DNA of 64,000 bases, taken from the NCBI GenBank assembly GCA_023055355.1, contig JALJCS010000009.1, positions 23,399,001 to 23,463,000 of the forward strand, written 5' to 3'. Position 1 is the first letter of the stretch; every line of letters begins with the position of its first letter. The DNA is from Agelaius tricolor (lineage: Eukaryota; Chordata; Aves; Passeriformes; Icteridae). Shown one piece after another: positions 1 through 13,943 of this stretch. Under the pieces are notes generated by a model. The model was given only the letters and a program-made list of their open reading frames with translations, was not told the DNA's origin and did not search any database. Made by a program: the position numbers and the translations under genes.

Positions 1-1870
1 ACAGAAACAACTGCAGAAGGTATATGCCACCTACATAATCCTTGATGGAGCTCAAGCTATGAGCTTTATTCTTCTGCTCGTAACAGGTGCCAGGAACCAT
101 TTGCCGTTTTGGCTTCATAGTTTCAAAAGGGAAGTTTTGTTCACATCTTTCCTGATCCTTTTCCTTTAAACAACACTTTCTTTTGTTTTCTCTTCTGGTG
201 CACCATTTCCTTCACTTCTGGTTAAATTCTTGTTTAGTCCATTTTTTTGGTTGTTGTTGTTTCATTTCTTGCATTTCTGTGCTACCTCTACTCTCCTTTC
301 CTGCACTGCAAAGCATATGGATGTTTTGCTAGGTCCCACAAAAAACTTCTCTGGCTAATAAACCCTCTTAATCGCTTCATGTTGAAGATCACCCAACACT
401 TGTTTGTGGTAAACTGTTAAATTACAGGAAGAGGAGATAATTTTGACTTGAAAGTGTTGAAAATGTAGCTGTCTAGTCACTAACAAAAAAATCCTAAATT
501 CCAAAGTGAGCCCTACTTGACTTGAATGCTGCTACTCCAAATTCTTGCAGTAGTGTCATCAGACTAAGCAGGTTTAAGTCATCCTAGGATAAAGCTATTT
601 TTCAGTCCTTTGTTAAACCCAAGCACAAGCCACTACAGGGTACTGCAGAAAACTTGATCTCCCATGTGCAAGAATGAATTCAACATTTTGATTATGAATA
701 AAGTTTCAACATCACCTCACACACTGTTTGAGGCAGCTTTGGGCTGCTTTTCATCCTTTTAGAGATTTGCTTCCGTGTCATAATTTCTAAGACACACTGC
801 CACAACAACCAACAGAAAAAGTGGGGGTCTGCATTCCCAGATGTTGCATGTCCTCCATTTGCCTGCCTTAGGTTTAAAATTTCAAGAACATAATGCTTTA
901 AAAACAAGGTCCTATAGCAAGAGAAAAATCAGACTAATGTAGTAACTACCAAAAAGTTGTTAGGTCATAAGTTACTAGACTTAATATCTTGCTGGCCTAT
1001 CTGAAATCCCAGACACCAGTCACTACTAAGCCTGGATGCACAATATGAAGGACCAAAAGAGAATTATGTATTGCTAAATGATGGAAAAAAAAGCACCACA
1101 GACATGCCTGTTTTCTTAAGCCCAACTATTTTCTCTTAAATAATATCATTTTGCTCTGCCAAATGTATAGGACAGCCACGTAAGAAAGTATCCTGCATGT
1201 TCTTTCTTTCACAATGAAAACTACCCTATGAATCTTTATTGTTTACCCAAACTGTTATTAAACATTATGAAATGCATAAATGTCATTATGAAACCTTTTA
1301 CAATATGTGAGCTTATAAGAAAGTAGCACTCCCTTAAAGAAAATCCAGGTATGTAACAAACTTATTAGAGCACAGGGATTACTAGGCATTTTAATACAAT
1401 ATATTGTTAGGCTTCACCAAACAAACCGATATGATTTTCATATTCTCCTAAAACTCTGCACTTCTCTGAAGTAGTTTTATTTTACATTATGTAAATTAAA
1501 TTCAAACTGCTTTATATATTATAGTCTTTTCACTTCTACAGAAAATATTAACTTGACTTTGAGGCTTGGAAGCTTTGAAGCAAGACTCAGATTTTTAATG
1601 AACATCTTCCATCTCAGTAAGTACTGAAATTACATAATGATTTCTTCAAGAGAAAACAATGAAGTCTCATACTGTAGTTTTCATTGGGGATGAAAGGTAT
1701 TCTATTATATGACTCTGTTAGTCATATATCCCACAAGCAAATTAAGATGTCTTTTGATGCCATTACAAAAACGAGTCAATAAGCCAGAAAGAAAGAAAGG
1801 CTATTTTTCTTTTTAAGAAGTTAGGGGTTGTACTGAATTATGTCAGTATGAAGTGCTTCTGACAAAGTTT

Positions 1871-1891
1871 AATCAGATTGTCAATCTGATT
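1871..1891. repeat. Perfect 9-bp inverted repeat
   Basis: AATCAGATT (1871-1879) and AATCTGATT (1883-1891) are perfect reverse complements with a 3-nt spacer. Its function is unknown, and inverted repeats of this size occur by chance in a window this long. Confidence 0.9.
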
Positions 1892-3413
1892 GAGATAACA
1901 TGCAACAAAATTAAATGAAAACTTGAGGATTTTCTCATTGTTGATCACTTAACAGAAAGTCAGCCAGAAATGTGGATATTGTACATTCTTAGCAGCAAAC
2001 CACAACATAAATCCTATTGATCATTTTAAGAAATAGCGAAAAATTGATGAATTGATACAAAAAAAGGTGTTTCTACTCTGCCAGAACAGTCTGAAACATC
2101 TTATAATTTTTTCCAAATGACAAACCAGGATATAGAATATTCTGTAGGATATAGTAATTTTTAAAAAATCAGAGGTACTAACTAAAATGCTTAAAGTGGA
2201 ATTTAGTAAGGAAAACTATTTTGCTAAGGTCCTAAAAAAACTCCATATTATTTACATAAATTATGAAAGTAAAAAAGAGATATAATGGAATAACTGAAAG
2301 AGGCATTGTCAAAACATTGAACTTTATTTTAGAAAGGAATATATTCTGACTAGCAAATCTTGAAAAGGTATAATTTTCAGAAAATCTCAGCACTCTAAAG
2401 TCTAACAACCATGGCCAAAACCTCACTGCATATTAGTAGAATACTACAATGTTAAAATAATTTAGAATGCTATAGCCTCTAAAGTATTAGTAAAAACTCT
2501 CAGATTACTTAAAATCATCTTTATTATGTTAATTGTATTCCTCTAGGAAAAAGAAAAGATAATTTTGAGAGCACTTTTTGCCTCTGCTTTGTTATTTTTG
2601 TTTTTTCTCTTTTTAGCATGAAAAGTTTCCTGGAACACTATTGCTGGTGGTGAGTGGGAAGACCTGCTGAAGGGTGGAAAGTAAATTGCATTTTTGTCAA
2701 AATGAGAAACAGTTATTCCAATTTAATTATTTAGTCGTGCATTTATAGACATCAAAACTGCAATTAAATTTACACTGTGGTTTCTCCCTTTATACAGATA
2801 ATCTTAAATATGAACAAGCATAGAAACTGTGTATTCCTTATGCTCAGCACTGACTCTCAGAGTTCTGTTTCTATAAGTTTCTACAGAAAAAAACCCATTA
2901 GCTTGAGCTCCCTTTCAGAATCCTACCAAAATAATCTACAGCATCCAGGTTTTCAGGAAATATGGAAATCTCACAAATTTACAGGAAAAGAGGGAGATAA
3001 AACATGAAGGAGCAGTAACTAGGGAACATGAATAGCTGACAGGAAGCAAGCCCATGCCAGTCACAGTCCTAGCCCTGCCCTATGCTCTCAGGGCTCCTAA
3101 GGGACTGCCACTGTCTTACACCCAATTTACAGTGAGTTGCCCCAGCATGGACGAATTCAGCTGCTGAGAAAATTAATCACCTTCTGAAGAAGGTTATGGC
3201 TATCAGAAGTCTACCTTTTCGCTGCAGTGATTATGGTTTTTTTCCTGACTCCAAGGAGTTTCTGCAGCATCCTCTGGTGCTTTCAGTACTTTCCACTAAT
3301 TTATGCTATTTCCTTCAGCTGGTCATTCCCAAGAGCTGTTCTCTTGGCACTGCCACCTGATGGACTGGGCAGCATCCCTGGTACTTGCCAATGACTGACT
3401 GATCTTATGTCCT

Positions 3414-3456
3414 CTTTCAAAGCAGCTCTTTGAAAGGATTCCTCTAGAGAGGAATC
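3414..3456. repeat. Two abutting perfect hairpins
   Basis: CTTTCAAAG (3414-3422) and CTTTGAAAG (3428-3436) form a perfect 9-bp stem with a 5-nt loop. The very next base starts a second perfect 9-bp stem, GATTCCTCT (3437-3445) with AGAGGAATC (3448-3456) and a 2-nt spacer. No gene or known element is evident around it. Confidence 0.9.
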
Positions 3457-6400
3457 TGTGGCCTATGTAGCCCTCAGTGAATATTCACAACAGGGGAAGA
3501 ACACTGCATAAACCCTTCCCTTCCTTCTTGACTTCTGCAGGATTTCTCCACTCCAACAAAAAAACTACAGCTGCAGAGGGGGCTTCATGACTTTGTATCA
3601 GTCCTCTTTTCCCTCCAGCAGCAAGCACAAATTATTCCCACACAATTTATTTTCTTCCCTCCTACTCCCTTAATCTTTTGGTAATTTAAAAAAAAAGTAA
3701 TACAAAACAAAGCACAACAGACTCATCTAGTGCCCCCTCCTTCTCCAGTGGCTGAAAATGGACTGAGGTAGCTTCTGGCTACCCACTACTCTCAGGAAGT
3801 GTAAGGTTACTTTTCCATCAGTTTAGTAGAGGATATTAGAGCTAAGATCATTGCTTTAAGTCACAACATGGACACAGGAAGATTTGGACAGATATTCAGG
3901 CAAAGTAATTTGTAGCTGACCTGAAGTGCCTAAACAGAAGCACAGGTTAAAGCTACTGACAATGAAAGAAAGGAGTAGTTTCCAGCAGATCTAGCAAAGA
4001 AAGTAAATGATGAGCTATTTGGCCTCTGGAGGTATTTAATCTTCTTCCTGGTCTATATATAATTTTGGAGCTCATCAGCATCATAAGACATGTAACAATA
4101 AACAATAGCAGCAATTCATGCAGTCTGCTATCCACATGATGTGATGTGTTTTCAGCAGATGGTGGTGCAGCTCCCCAGATAGATGTGAACTGGGTCTGTG
4201 CATAGTAATAACAACATTTCCTCTGCTACAGGAGGTATTGTTATATACCAGGAAGCCCTAGGAAGGCAGAAACCCAAGATGAATTCCATTATTATGAGTT
4301 CCAATGTTTAACTTCAACTCTCATTTTAACTTACTTGCAGAGTATGCAAAGTCTGTGAGGCCAATGTAAGAGCAGAGGAAATACTTTAAATTACTAACTG
4401 GCTGACTAAGAGCCAAATGAAATAGAGAGCAGTTCAACATATCTGGAGAGTTCCTTCCTTTCAGGGTCTTGGTGATACTAATCACAACATGAGTATTTCT
4501 CCTATTCACACTAGATTCCCCAAATACCATATAAGATAATTTCAAAAATTTCTAGCAGCCCTGCACACACAGATCCTAGTGGAAAGTGAATGAACCAAAC
4601 ATGCCTTTGAGATTGATACTTGTAGTTTTTTAATAATGTGGTTTAGTTTTAATTTAAAATAAGAAAAATCTCTTTCACATATATTTTCTGCTAGCAACAG
4701 TCAACCTTTATTTTGAATTAAAATCAGTTGATCTGTCTTATTTTATGTTTTAATTACTTACATAGAAGAAAGTGAAGTAGAGATAAAAACACCCTGAACA
4801 CAAACTGCATTGCATCCTGATGACAGCATAACATGGGATAAACCCCATTGTTATTTAGGAATATCTGGACATAAAAGGAATATTAAGCTAAATTATATTC
4901 TCAAAATACTGCATTAACAATTCTGTCTCTGGATTTTTTCCAGAGTGTTATACAGACTGCTCAAATATTTGCTGTTTTAAGGCTATAGTGCATCCACTGC
5001 AAATAAAGGTGATGACAGGACTGGGTAGATGAAGAGTATCTATCTAATGAGAAAGGTAAGAACTAAAACTTAATTGCATTTTTCCACCAAATTCAGAGCT
5101 GAATGTGACTATTCTGTTTATAAATACACCGTGAGTCATCTCTACCAATAAATTTTAACTTAATAATGAAAGTCACAAACTATTTACATTGAAAACTGTG
5201 AAACAAGTCATCATTTAGCTCACATACCACTGTGCCTACTTCCTGACTGAACAACCAATACCTGCAGACAGTAGGATCACCTGAAGACATTACTTGAGCT
5301 TACACCTCATATCCGTAAAGATCAATGTAAGACAGTAAAATGAAATGCTTTACATGAGGCAATCTAATACATGTTCCTTATAAAGAAACATGAATGAAAA
5401 ATGGAGTCAAGGCAGTGGTAACAGTTACTTTCTAGACTTCTGCTTCTCGATGTTCCTTTCAAGTTTGGTATCTCAGACTATTCATCTTACCCAATCAGTC
5501 CAGAGAGCAGTTTTATTTTTCTTTGTTTTATACTGGTTTAGATACAAGTATTCATCACAGTCACTGCTGCTTGTACAACAGCAAAAATTTAATTTGTGGA
5601 TTGGAATGTAAGAAATGAACCTCTAAGATTCCTCTCTTCTGTTTAATACTGATTTAATCTGATTTCTTCAAATTAACTACTGCTTGAGCTAGAACAAATT
5701 ACTGTAAGACACCTCTTGATTTAAAGAATTTCAGTGATGGGAGATTCTCTACAAATGCTGAGTACAACAAATCAGGATTCCACCTCTAAACTATAATTTC
5801 AATACAAATTATCCTAAGCAAAGTATACTTCTAGCTATTTGTGAACATCTTACATATAATTAAGACATCCTCCTCTCCTCTCCCCCACCCCCACTTCAAT
5901 TTCTGCAAATTCTATGTAGAAGAAATGTTAAGAAAACATTTTCACTTTAGAGTTTCATTTAAGGCAAATAGGCTTAAATAGTGCTGAGATATCTAACACA
6001 TTTATTTTGACAAAACAAAAAAGGTTATGCCGCTATTTTCCATCAAATTATTTAGATATGTCATCTGGCTGGTGGTCCACTGCTGCTTTCAAAGTGTTTA
6101 AGATACAAGTATTTTTCATGGTGTTCCCTACCTGAAATGTTATAGATAAGAAACTTACAAGAATAAGAAACAGGAATACAAGAAGCACAAAAAAACCCCA
6201 AAGAAACACCCATAACGTTTTAAGAAATGCAGCTGGAAAACAATTTCTTTCTCAAGATATTTTGGTTTTGTGTCTTTTTTTCATTGGATCTATTGGCACA
6301 TTCTGAAGCATTCTGTTTTTTAGAAATTGGTACTGATCATTAATCCTTTGAAGTGTTAAAAACGAAAATACAAAATTCAAGATAAAGCACTATTAATAGT

Positions 6401-6929
6401 ACATTGTGTTTCTTTTCCCCCTTCTTTTCTGTTAAAAAGTTGAGAATAAAAGTAGGCTGTTCCTATGTTTCTGCAAAAGCCAGAACTTTCTGTGTAAACA
6501 TTCTGGACAGGGGAAATAACCTTAAAAGCCTGAATTTAGGCCCATTCTTGACTTGTTCACTTAGTATTTAAAATGACTTTGCAATCACAACTGTAGTTAA
6601 TAGCTTACAGCACTTAAAAATACTTGTTTTTGGAAATGCTCATGTCAAAGGACATCAGTGTAGCAACTATATGAACATTTGCAATGGGTGTCAACATAAA
6701 TTATTTACAAGCAGTTAGCTTAAAAGAACCTATAACAAATCAGAAAAAGCATGTTCAGAAATACATTAGATGCATTCTATTTGATTAATTAGTAAACCCA
6801 GAGATTTCCTTTGAATGAAGAGTTAATCTATGTATTTAGATAAAATCTTATGAGGTCATTATGAACTATTTACAAGGACAGTCAAAGTCTACAGCATGCC
6901 ACAGAGACCTTTGGTTTTTCCCAGTTTTA

Positions 6930-6951
6930 TTTCTTTTCTTTCTTTCTTTTA
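6930..6951. repeat. Short (TTTC)n simple repeat
   Basis: A T/C-rich run made of TTTC units with one irregular unit. It is intronic. Confidence 0.85.
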
Positions 6952-9900
6952 TTTACAATTCCACAAAAGGTCACCCTGATCTGTCCAGCATACCATGACG
7001 CGTACAGAAACACAGCTGCACTATAACTTCCTATGAGATACAGGCACTGAAATTCCCACCCTCAATAACTCCAAGGCCATCTGCAGTAGCACTGCAGCAA
7101 GTTATGGGCATTATTGGAGCTCAAGAACAACTTAGAAGTCACTCTTGACATCCTGGTGTGCAATGGGATGTACAGCTTTGGTAGCCTGTGCTACAGATAA
7201 TTTGTTTCATTTTCAGAATGACAGAAAATTACTTTCCTTCCTCTTGGGCAAATGCACAGCAAAGAGACATGCTCTTTTGTCAACTCCCTTTTATGGTTTT
7301 GACTGCAAATTCATTGGAGGTCTTACCTGTAGGAGCAGGATCACTGACAGTTACAGTTTCTCCCTGCCTAGATCTTTAGTATTACACAACAGTAATGCTG
7401 TGGATCGAACAGGTGTAACATGAACACTTGGTCCCAAGAGAAAGAGATAAGGAAATTACATGGAAACACACTTCCTTAAATAGAAAAAGAGGCTGGAAGA
7501 AATCAGCATACTTTTCATTGACTTCTAATTTGTTTCTGATGCTGACTCAAGGTCATTACACAAGAAAAGTGAGAATAAAAGTTCCACAAAATCTGTGAGG
7601 TGAGCAAATTAATGAAACAGGGTTGAAAAACAGCTCTTGCTCCCATCTTCAGGGGAAAGACAATGTACATGATTTTTCTCTTGTCTACTGGCTTGTGAAA
7701 TCACTATTTCATATTTGTAATACTTCACTTGTCCTTCATAAATTTCTTTGAAGGTTAAGTAAAAATGAGGCAGTAATACCAAACACAGTGAAAGTGATGG
7801 GCAATACAGAGCACAGTAAGAGCCACTAAATTACTTAGCAATGAAAGAAAGCCAAATAACAAAGGCTGGAACAGGAGGATGATGTTCTCAAAAGAGAAAG
7901 TTTTTGATGTATTTATTTCATTGATTTTGTAGCATCTGCATTAAAAAACCCCAAACACCTAAGGGTAGAGTTTCTCTCATCCCTTCATCCAACATTGAAT
8001 ACATAAATCAAAAATGCAGTTTTTGGTTTCTAATCTCATAGTTACAAAAAAGTAAACTGGGACCTAGCTTAAAGATGAAAGGTTGAAACTTGTCTTTTGT
8101 TTAACAGCTTGACTTCACAGAGCTGTTAGAAAAGTAAACTAAAGATACATAAGTATTTCACCCTCTGCTAGCTGCAGCAAACACAAATCTGTGTTTATCA
8201 TACATTCTTACTAAAATAAGTTTAAACCCAGTTTTATATCAATATCAATCAAGTTATTTTGAATGACATGCTAAAATCAGGATAAGACTGAAATACTGAA
8301 ATTGACTTCAAAGAAAAAATAATTTTACATGTGTATGCTTTTTCTTTGTATGCATGCTTTTTTCCTTAACAGCTTCCATCAATTAAAATCATGTAGACTT
8401 ATTGGAGACCAGCTGTTCTCATTTGTTGCGCTTCAGTAGACAGGGACTCTGTGATTAATGGTCCTTGTTTTTCTGCAATCTGCAGTCTCTCTTCTCTTCC
8501 TGCTCATGTACTGTTTAATGATATAATCTCAACACTGACATTACTAGCTCTATTTCTGATTTACTGGAATAATGCCCAGAGTTTATTGTGACAGAAGGAA
8601 AAGTATCCTAAATCATTGCATTGGGTTCTTGCTCAAAGCTGACATGTGTCTGGGCAGGAAAGAGGTGGTGTGGTTTCCAAGAACTAAATTACTTACTGCA
8701 ACTGAATGGGTGACTGTTCTTCATTGCTCTAAGAAATGACTGGAAATCTAATCTAACAAAGGTCAAAGGAAAGATCTGAACAGAACTCTGAAAGATGTCT
8801 CGAAACTCTAATTTGAAAACTTCAAAAGAGAAAACCATGTAATTCCCAGATCTACATTATAACTGTAACAAGAAAATTCCAATTGATAGCGTAGACTGTT
8901 CACGCTGCTTGAACTTTCATACATTTAAAAGACCTTTTCTGTTGTCTGATACGATGCATTTTTGTATTACAGTATTGGGCCTCTCATTTGTTATGACTGA
9001 AACCATGAAACAGCTGTTCAATGCATAGCTCTGAATATATATTTTAAATTTTGCTATCCAAACCTGGCCTCAGAGCAATTTGGCAACATAGCCGCTATGT
9101 GAAAACAACAGAACATGTTACCCTGTGTTTTCGCAAAAAAGCATAAATCCACTGACAAAAATGCTTTATTTTTTACAAAGCATTAGAAACAACTAGCACA
9201 CTGCTCAGCATATGATGTAAGGTTTGACAGCATTTAGAAACATTATGTCTCCTGCTAAGGAATCTTTTCCAGAAGGAAGAAATCCAGGCAAACAATCACA
9301 TGTGGCCAGGTGGCATAAAATTTAAATAAGCCAGGACACGTTTTTCTTCCCTATTGAAAGAAAAGTAAAACTTCACAAAGATGGTTTTTTTAAATGGAGT
9401 TTTGAAGAGATTGTGGTTTTTTTTCTCAGAGAATAGAAGGAACTACAGCCAGAGAGACCCAAAGAAAGATGTAGATTGGAAGAGTGGGGTTTGTCAGGTC
9501 AGAGGGTTCTGTGCTGTTGTTAAGTCCTCAGGTAATTGTGCTGGCTACACATTTTTCTCCAGCAGCTCTATGGGCCATTATGGTTTCAAGTGTGCACGGG
9601 TTAAGTGATTGGTTGTAAGTCATCTTTCAGGGGTTTTTTCCCTTCTGCTATCAAAGACAGCTGCTAGCTCTAAGAGTAATTCAGATGTATTATATTAGGC
9701 ATTTTGCCCTCAGAGAAGTTGTTTAACAAACACATATAAAAGCAGATACTGTGGCATTTAAGGGCTTTTTAAATTGAAATGAAACTGATGATAATAATAT
9801 TGGCAGAATCCTGATGGACTAAAAGTTACTTTGGGGAAAGATTATAAAAGCCACCATTTAGAAAGAAAAGAGATTCTTAAATTCAAGTTTGGATCTAGGT

Positions 9901-11109
9901 ATAAAAACAGAGATCCTTCTAATATTCTAGAATGAAAAATATGACCAGGACTTCCGTGATCTTTAGAGTAACATTTACCCTTGTGTAATTTAAGCACAAA
10001 GAAACCAAACTGGTTTTAGGATAACCATCTTAAGCTCTTGCAGCACTTTTTCTGCAGTGGCACCAAGTGACACTCAGATTGAAATAGAAATCCCACCCAA
10101 GATGGTAAGCATAAAAAACTAAACCTGATAAAATTAAGCCATGATGTTATCTCTGATGTTCTGACTGTAATGTTATTACTACTTGCTCACTTATACTTAA
10201 AAATACACCCTAACCAAAGTTTGATGTCCTTCAAAATGTTTGTCCTTCAAAAGGAAAAATTTTGAAAGTTATAGTAAAATATGGAAGGTAGGTTCACCAA
10301 GGTAAACTATTCCAGAATATTCTAATTATAGGAAATACATCATATCTCAATATGCTCAATATTGCACTTGTAAAAAACCCATCACTATAAAATTCTATTT
10401 TTAATGTCTAATTTACACTGGGTTTTACTGCAAAAGGAATTTTTTTTATTGAATATTTGAGAGATTCTCAAGAATTAGTTTTACAGCTGTTGTAATTTCA
10501 CAAGTGGTCTTGGTACTAATACTAATGAAACCTCTGAGGGACACAATATTAGAGAGGAAGGACAATCTGCATGAGTAAATTACAAGAAATTAAATTAAAT
10601 TTAAAATGCAATGGGCACAGCCTCAAACTTCAAAGAACTTCCACTTTAGGGTTAGAGCTCATGATATGGAATTGATGGAAAAAGATAATTTCAATTTTGC
10701 TTGTCTTGCTTTGCTTCCACTATTAAAGCCTTGCACTGAAAAGTAGCACATTCCCTGCCAGCTAGATATACGTCAGGGAAGAGTGTAATGGGTGTATTAG
10801 TCAATCACAGCAAGACCACAAACACTGGTAAGATGAAGCCACATGAAAGGAAGATGCCATTTTTGCATGCATCAGTAAACATATTCCTGCAGAGATTACA
10901 AATGAAAATGGTATTGTCAATGGCCACAGCACAGATGGGACCCTATCTAGAATGTGCTTCCTTGATGAATCATCAGCTCAGAGATAATTGATATGAGGAA
11001 AGAGACCTAAAGAAAATAAAAGGTAATGAAGACAAAAAAATTATAAAGGAAAACACAGAATCTTGATTTTTGTAGTGAAAAAAAAAAACCAAAAAAACCC
11101 AAAAACCAA

Positions 11110-11420
11110 CGAACAAACAATTTTCCTGCAGAGCAAACAGTGGATTTCTGCTTGAGTAGTTACATAACAGTGCAAGGTCCTGGCTGGGAGACTGTTGCAT
11201 GTGGAGGAGCTGGTGATCCACACGAGTGACCCCAGGCAGGCACCAGGGGCCACATGAGCAGCGTGGTCTCCAGGCTGTGTGGCGCTGCACGCACCCCTCC
11301 AAGCTGCATAGACACTGAGAAGCCTGCAGGCAGCTCCCGCTTGGTGTTGCACCAACAGTGCAGAAGGAAGTTTTAATGTCCTTTCTGTTTGATAGTAGGA
11401 ATCACACACACAGCTGTCTC
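11110..11420. other. GC-richer intronic island, unidentified
   Basis: This patch is clearly richer in G+C than its surroundings and contains several CpGs (for example near 11221, 11261 and 11281-11295). It is bordered on the low side by an A/C-rich run (about 11077-11110). Overlapping minus-strand frames of 109 and 122 codons cross it, but they use different frames and resemble nothing I know. It could be an old retroposed fragment or a conserved noncoding element. Confidence 0.4.
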
Positions 11421-12134
11421 CTTACAAGAAAATCCTGCAATAACTTGGATGACAAAAATGAGGTGACACTTTCTATGGATGGGTTACCTGCTGATTGAAG
11501 GCCTGTGTGATGATGCGTAACTCAGGACTCCCAGCATCTACAGGGATGCAAGATTTCCTGTGCTCTTCTGCCATTCTTTGTAGTGCTAGTTCTAATAAAC
11601 AGCATTTTGAATGCTAACTTCTAAGGCCTTGAGAGCCTTTCTTCCTGGGATCATAAGGGACAGGCAAACCTTAATACAAAGCATCATCAGCTTGCTCATT
11701 TAAGACAGGGAGGTATATGAGTTCTCTGGTGTGCAACTGAGGGAACCAGACCAAGGAGGTCCCTTCAGCTCCATTCCTTTAGAAGGCTCACATGTCTATC
11801 AAAAAAAAAATTTAAGGATCAATTGAATTTTCATTCTAGTTCAGTAGATTGCACAGTCTTAAAAATCCATAAAATCAAAGCTGTTGATTCTTGGTATCAA
11901 TGAGCAATTCTAAGTTTTGCATTTTTCCTCTTTGCTGGTTGTTTAGCTAACCTGTGTTGAAGACAAAAAACCCCAAAATGCTTTTGCTTGATTTCTTTTT
12001 ATAACCAAGACAGTCTTCTTTTCAGCTGGGTTGCATGACACTTTCCAGGTTGAGCTTATGGTTCTCATTGATTCTACAGGTCAAATGCACTACAAAATTT
12101 TCTGTAACATGATATAAGATGTGAAAAAAGAATT

Positions 12135-12247
12135 ATTTTTGTTTGATTTGTTGTTTTGTTTTTGTTGTTGGGTTTTTGGGGGGTTTTTGTTTGGTTGGTT
12201 GGTTTTTGTTTGTTTGTTTGGTGGTTTGTTTTTTTGGGTCTTTTTAA
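12135..12247. repeat. T/G-rich low-complexity tract
   Basis: The plus strand is almost wholly T and G, with GTTTG and GGTT units; the clearest run is TTGGTTGGTTGG at 12191-12202. It pairs in sequence with the A/C-rich tract about 200 nt further on. Confidence 0.9.
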
Positions 12248-12439
12248 ACAGAGATGCAGAGGCATGTGGTAAATAAATACATTAACAAGATTTGGGTCAG
12301 TCTCACTGAAGAATATTGCCAGCCTTTTATCTTTCAGGAATCTTTTCAAGCTCAAGAATTGCATGAAAATGTTGGGTTTTATACCCTTGAGCACTATTCT
12401 TTCAAAAGTGACAAATGCTGATGTAAGACCACACTACAC

Positions 12440-12521
12440 ATAAAACCAACCAACCAACCAACCGACCAACCACTGCCAAAACCAACCACAACAACAAAAA
12501 AAACCCAAACAAAAACCCCCA
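12440..12521. repeat. A/C-rich low-complexity tract
   Basis: Runs of CCAA units (12446-12463) and further A/C-rich sequence are complementary to the T/G tract at 12135-12247. The absence of stops in this tract on the minus strand inflates the 139-codon open frame at 12394-12813. Confidence 0.9.
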
Positions 12522-12522
12522 G

Positions 12523-12813
12523 AAGAATGTTTTGTAAAATCTTCATCAAGATGTGGAAGCGAATGCCAATCACATCACTTCTTTTGGTTTCCTCATTTTT
12601 TTCCATCATCAATCTGAGAAAATTTACATCCTTTCCAGAAACTGGCATGTCTTTATGGTGAAATATTGCTTTATATTTGGTTTCTATGGTTCTTTGCAAT
12701 AGTTGAATGCTAGACCACACCATGTAATCAGAATCTGTTTTGTTGTATAGCATGACCATGCAATTGTACAGAACCTTGCTTGATGACAGCCTCTGACTAA
12801 TTTGAAAGTACAT
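12523..12813 (-). other. Minus-strand open frame, not recognised
   Basis: The part of the 139-codon frame outside the A/C tract encodes about 97 residues of ordinary composition (for example SGKDVNFLRLMMEKNEE) starting at an ATG at 12813. There are no clear splice sites at its edges and no family that I recognise. It could be a fragment of a decayed transposon or pseudogene, but chance is the simplest reading in AT-rich intron. Confidence 0.2.
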
Positions 12814-13943
12814 AAATAGAGTTTGCAGCTACACAATATTAACCAGGAGGTTCATTTATGAGCAGGCAAGCTATCACAGGAATCCAGTTCCTTGAACAGG
12901 CAGTGAGACAGAGAATCTACTTTAACTAGCCCTTATAAGTTCCCTAATACAAATGTACAGACACAGGTACTGCTGTGACTGCACAGCCAGTCACCAGTAT
13001 TCACTCAATAGCCTCTTGCTGTCATTTTGATGAGGTTTATCTGAAAAGGAGAAAGTATTTAAAATGCTCTTAACACAGGACACAAAACCCTGCAAAGATA
13101 CAGTAAGGCAAATAAGATTCCTACTGTCAGGAAAGAATATAGACTCAAGAAGTTACCTTATTTAAAAACACACATTTTTTTGTTTGCTTTGGGTTTGGTT
13201 TGTTTTAATTTGTTCCAAGCATTTGGAGTAATACTCTCAATCATCTTGTTCAAATACTGCAAGATCTCAACTGTAGGAGTCAAATTTCTAATTAATAGTG
13301 AGTTACAGTTAACAGAACTGCTCTAAAAGTCACCCACTTAAGAGGCTCCTCTTGCTCTGTGCCAGCATACCTTAACACTGAAGAAAGTGCTAAGAGTCTC
13401 AAAGCCAGTTATAGAGATTGTGTCACCTAGTGACTCCCCTCAGAAGGGCATTGGTATGGAGTGCATGCAGATGGATTTAAAGACCCAACAATCTGTGTCA
13501 CACTGTGCTCATGTGTGCTGCTCTAAGTCACTGGCTAAGCTGCTGCAGCACTGTTGGCTCCTTTGTCACACACCGGTCAGCAATGGCTGAAAGAAGAAAG
13601 AGAGGAGGACTGTCCCCTGTTTCAGCCAACACACCTGAACCAGCTCAGAGGAGATGAACTTATGAACTGATATGTTCGTAAGTGAAACGAGCGCCTGCTG
13701 GCTTAGACCTGGATTTCACCCTGCAATCCTTGCTGGTTTTCCTGCCCCAGCTGCACTTATATTAAATGGGAATCTTTAAGCTGTTGTATATTTAAACCTG
13801 TGCTTGCTGAATACTGCTCTGATTATATTAAAAATAATGAAGACCTATAATAGTTTCCAGTGGTTTTGCTTAATCCTAATGTTCTTTGCAGCAGATAGAG
13901 ACAGTGTCTAGTTCCAGTAGCTTGATGCCAAAAACTGATGCCT

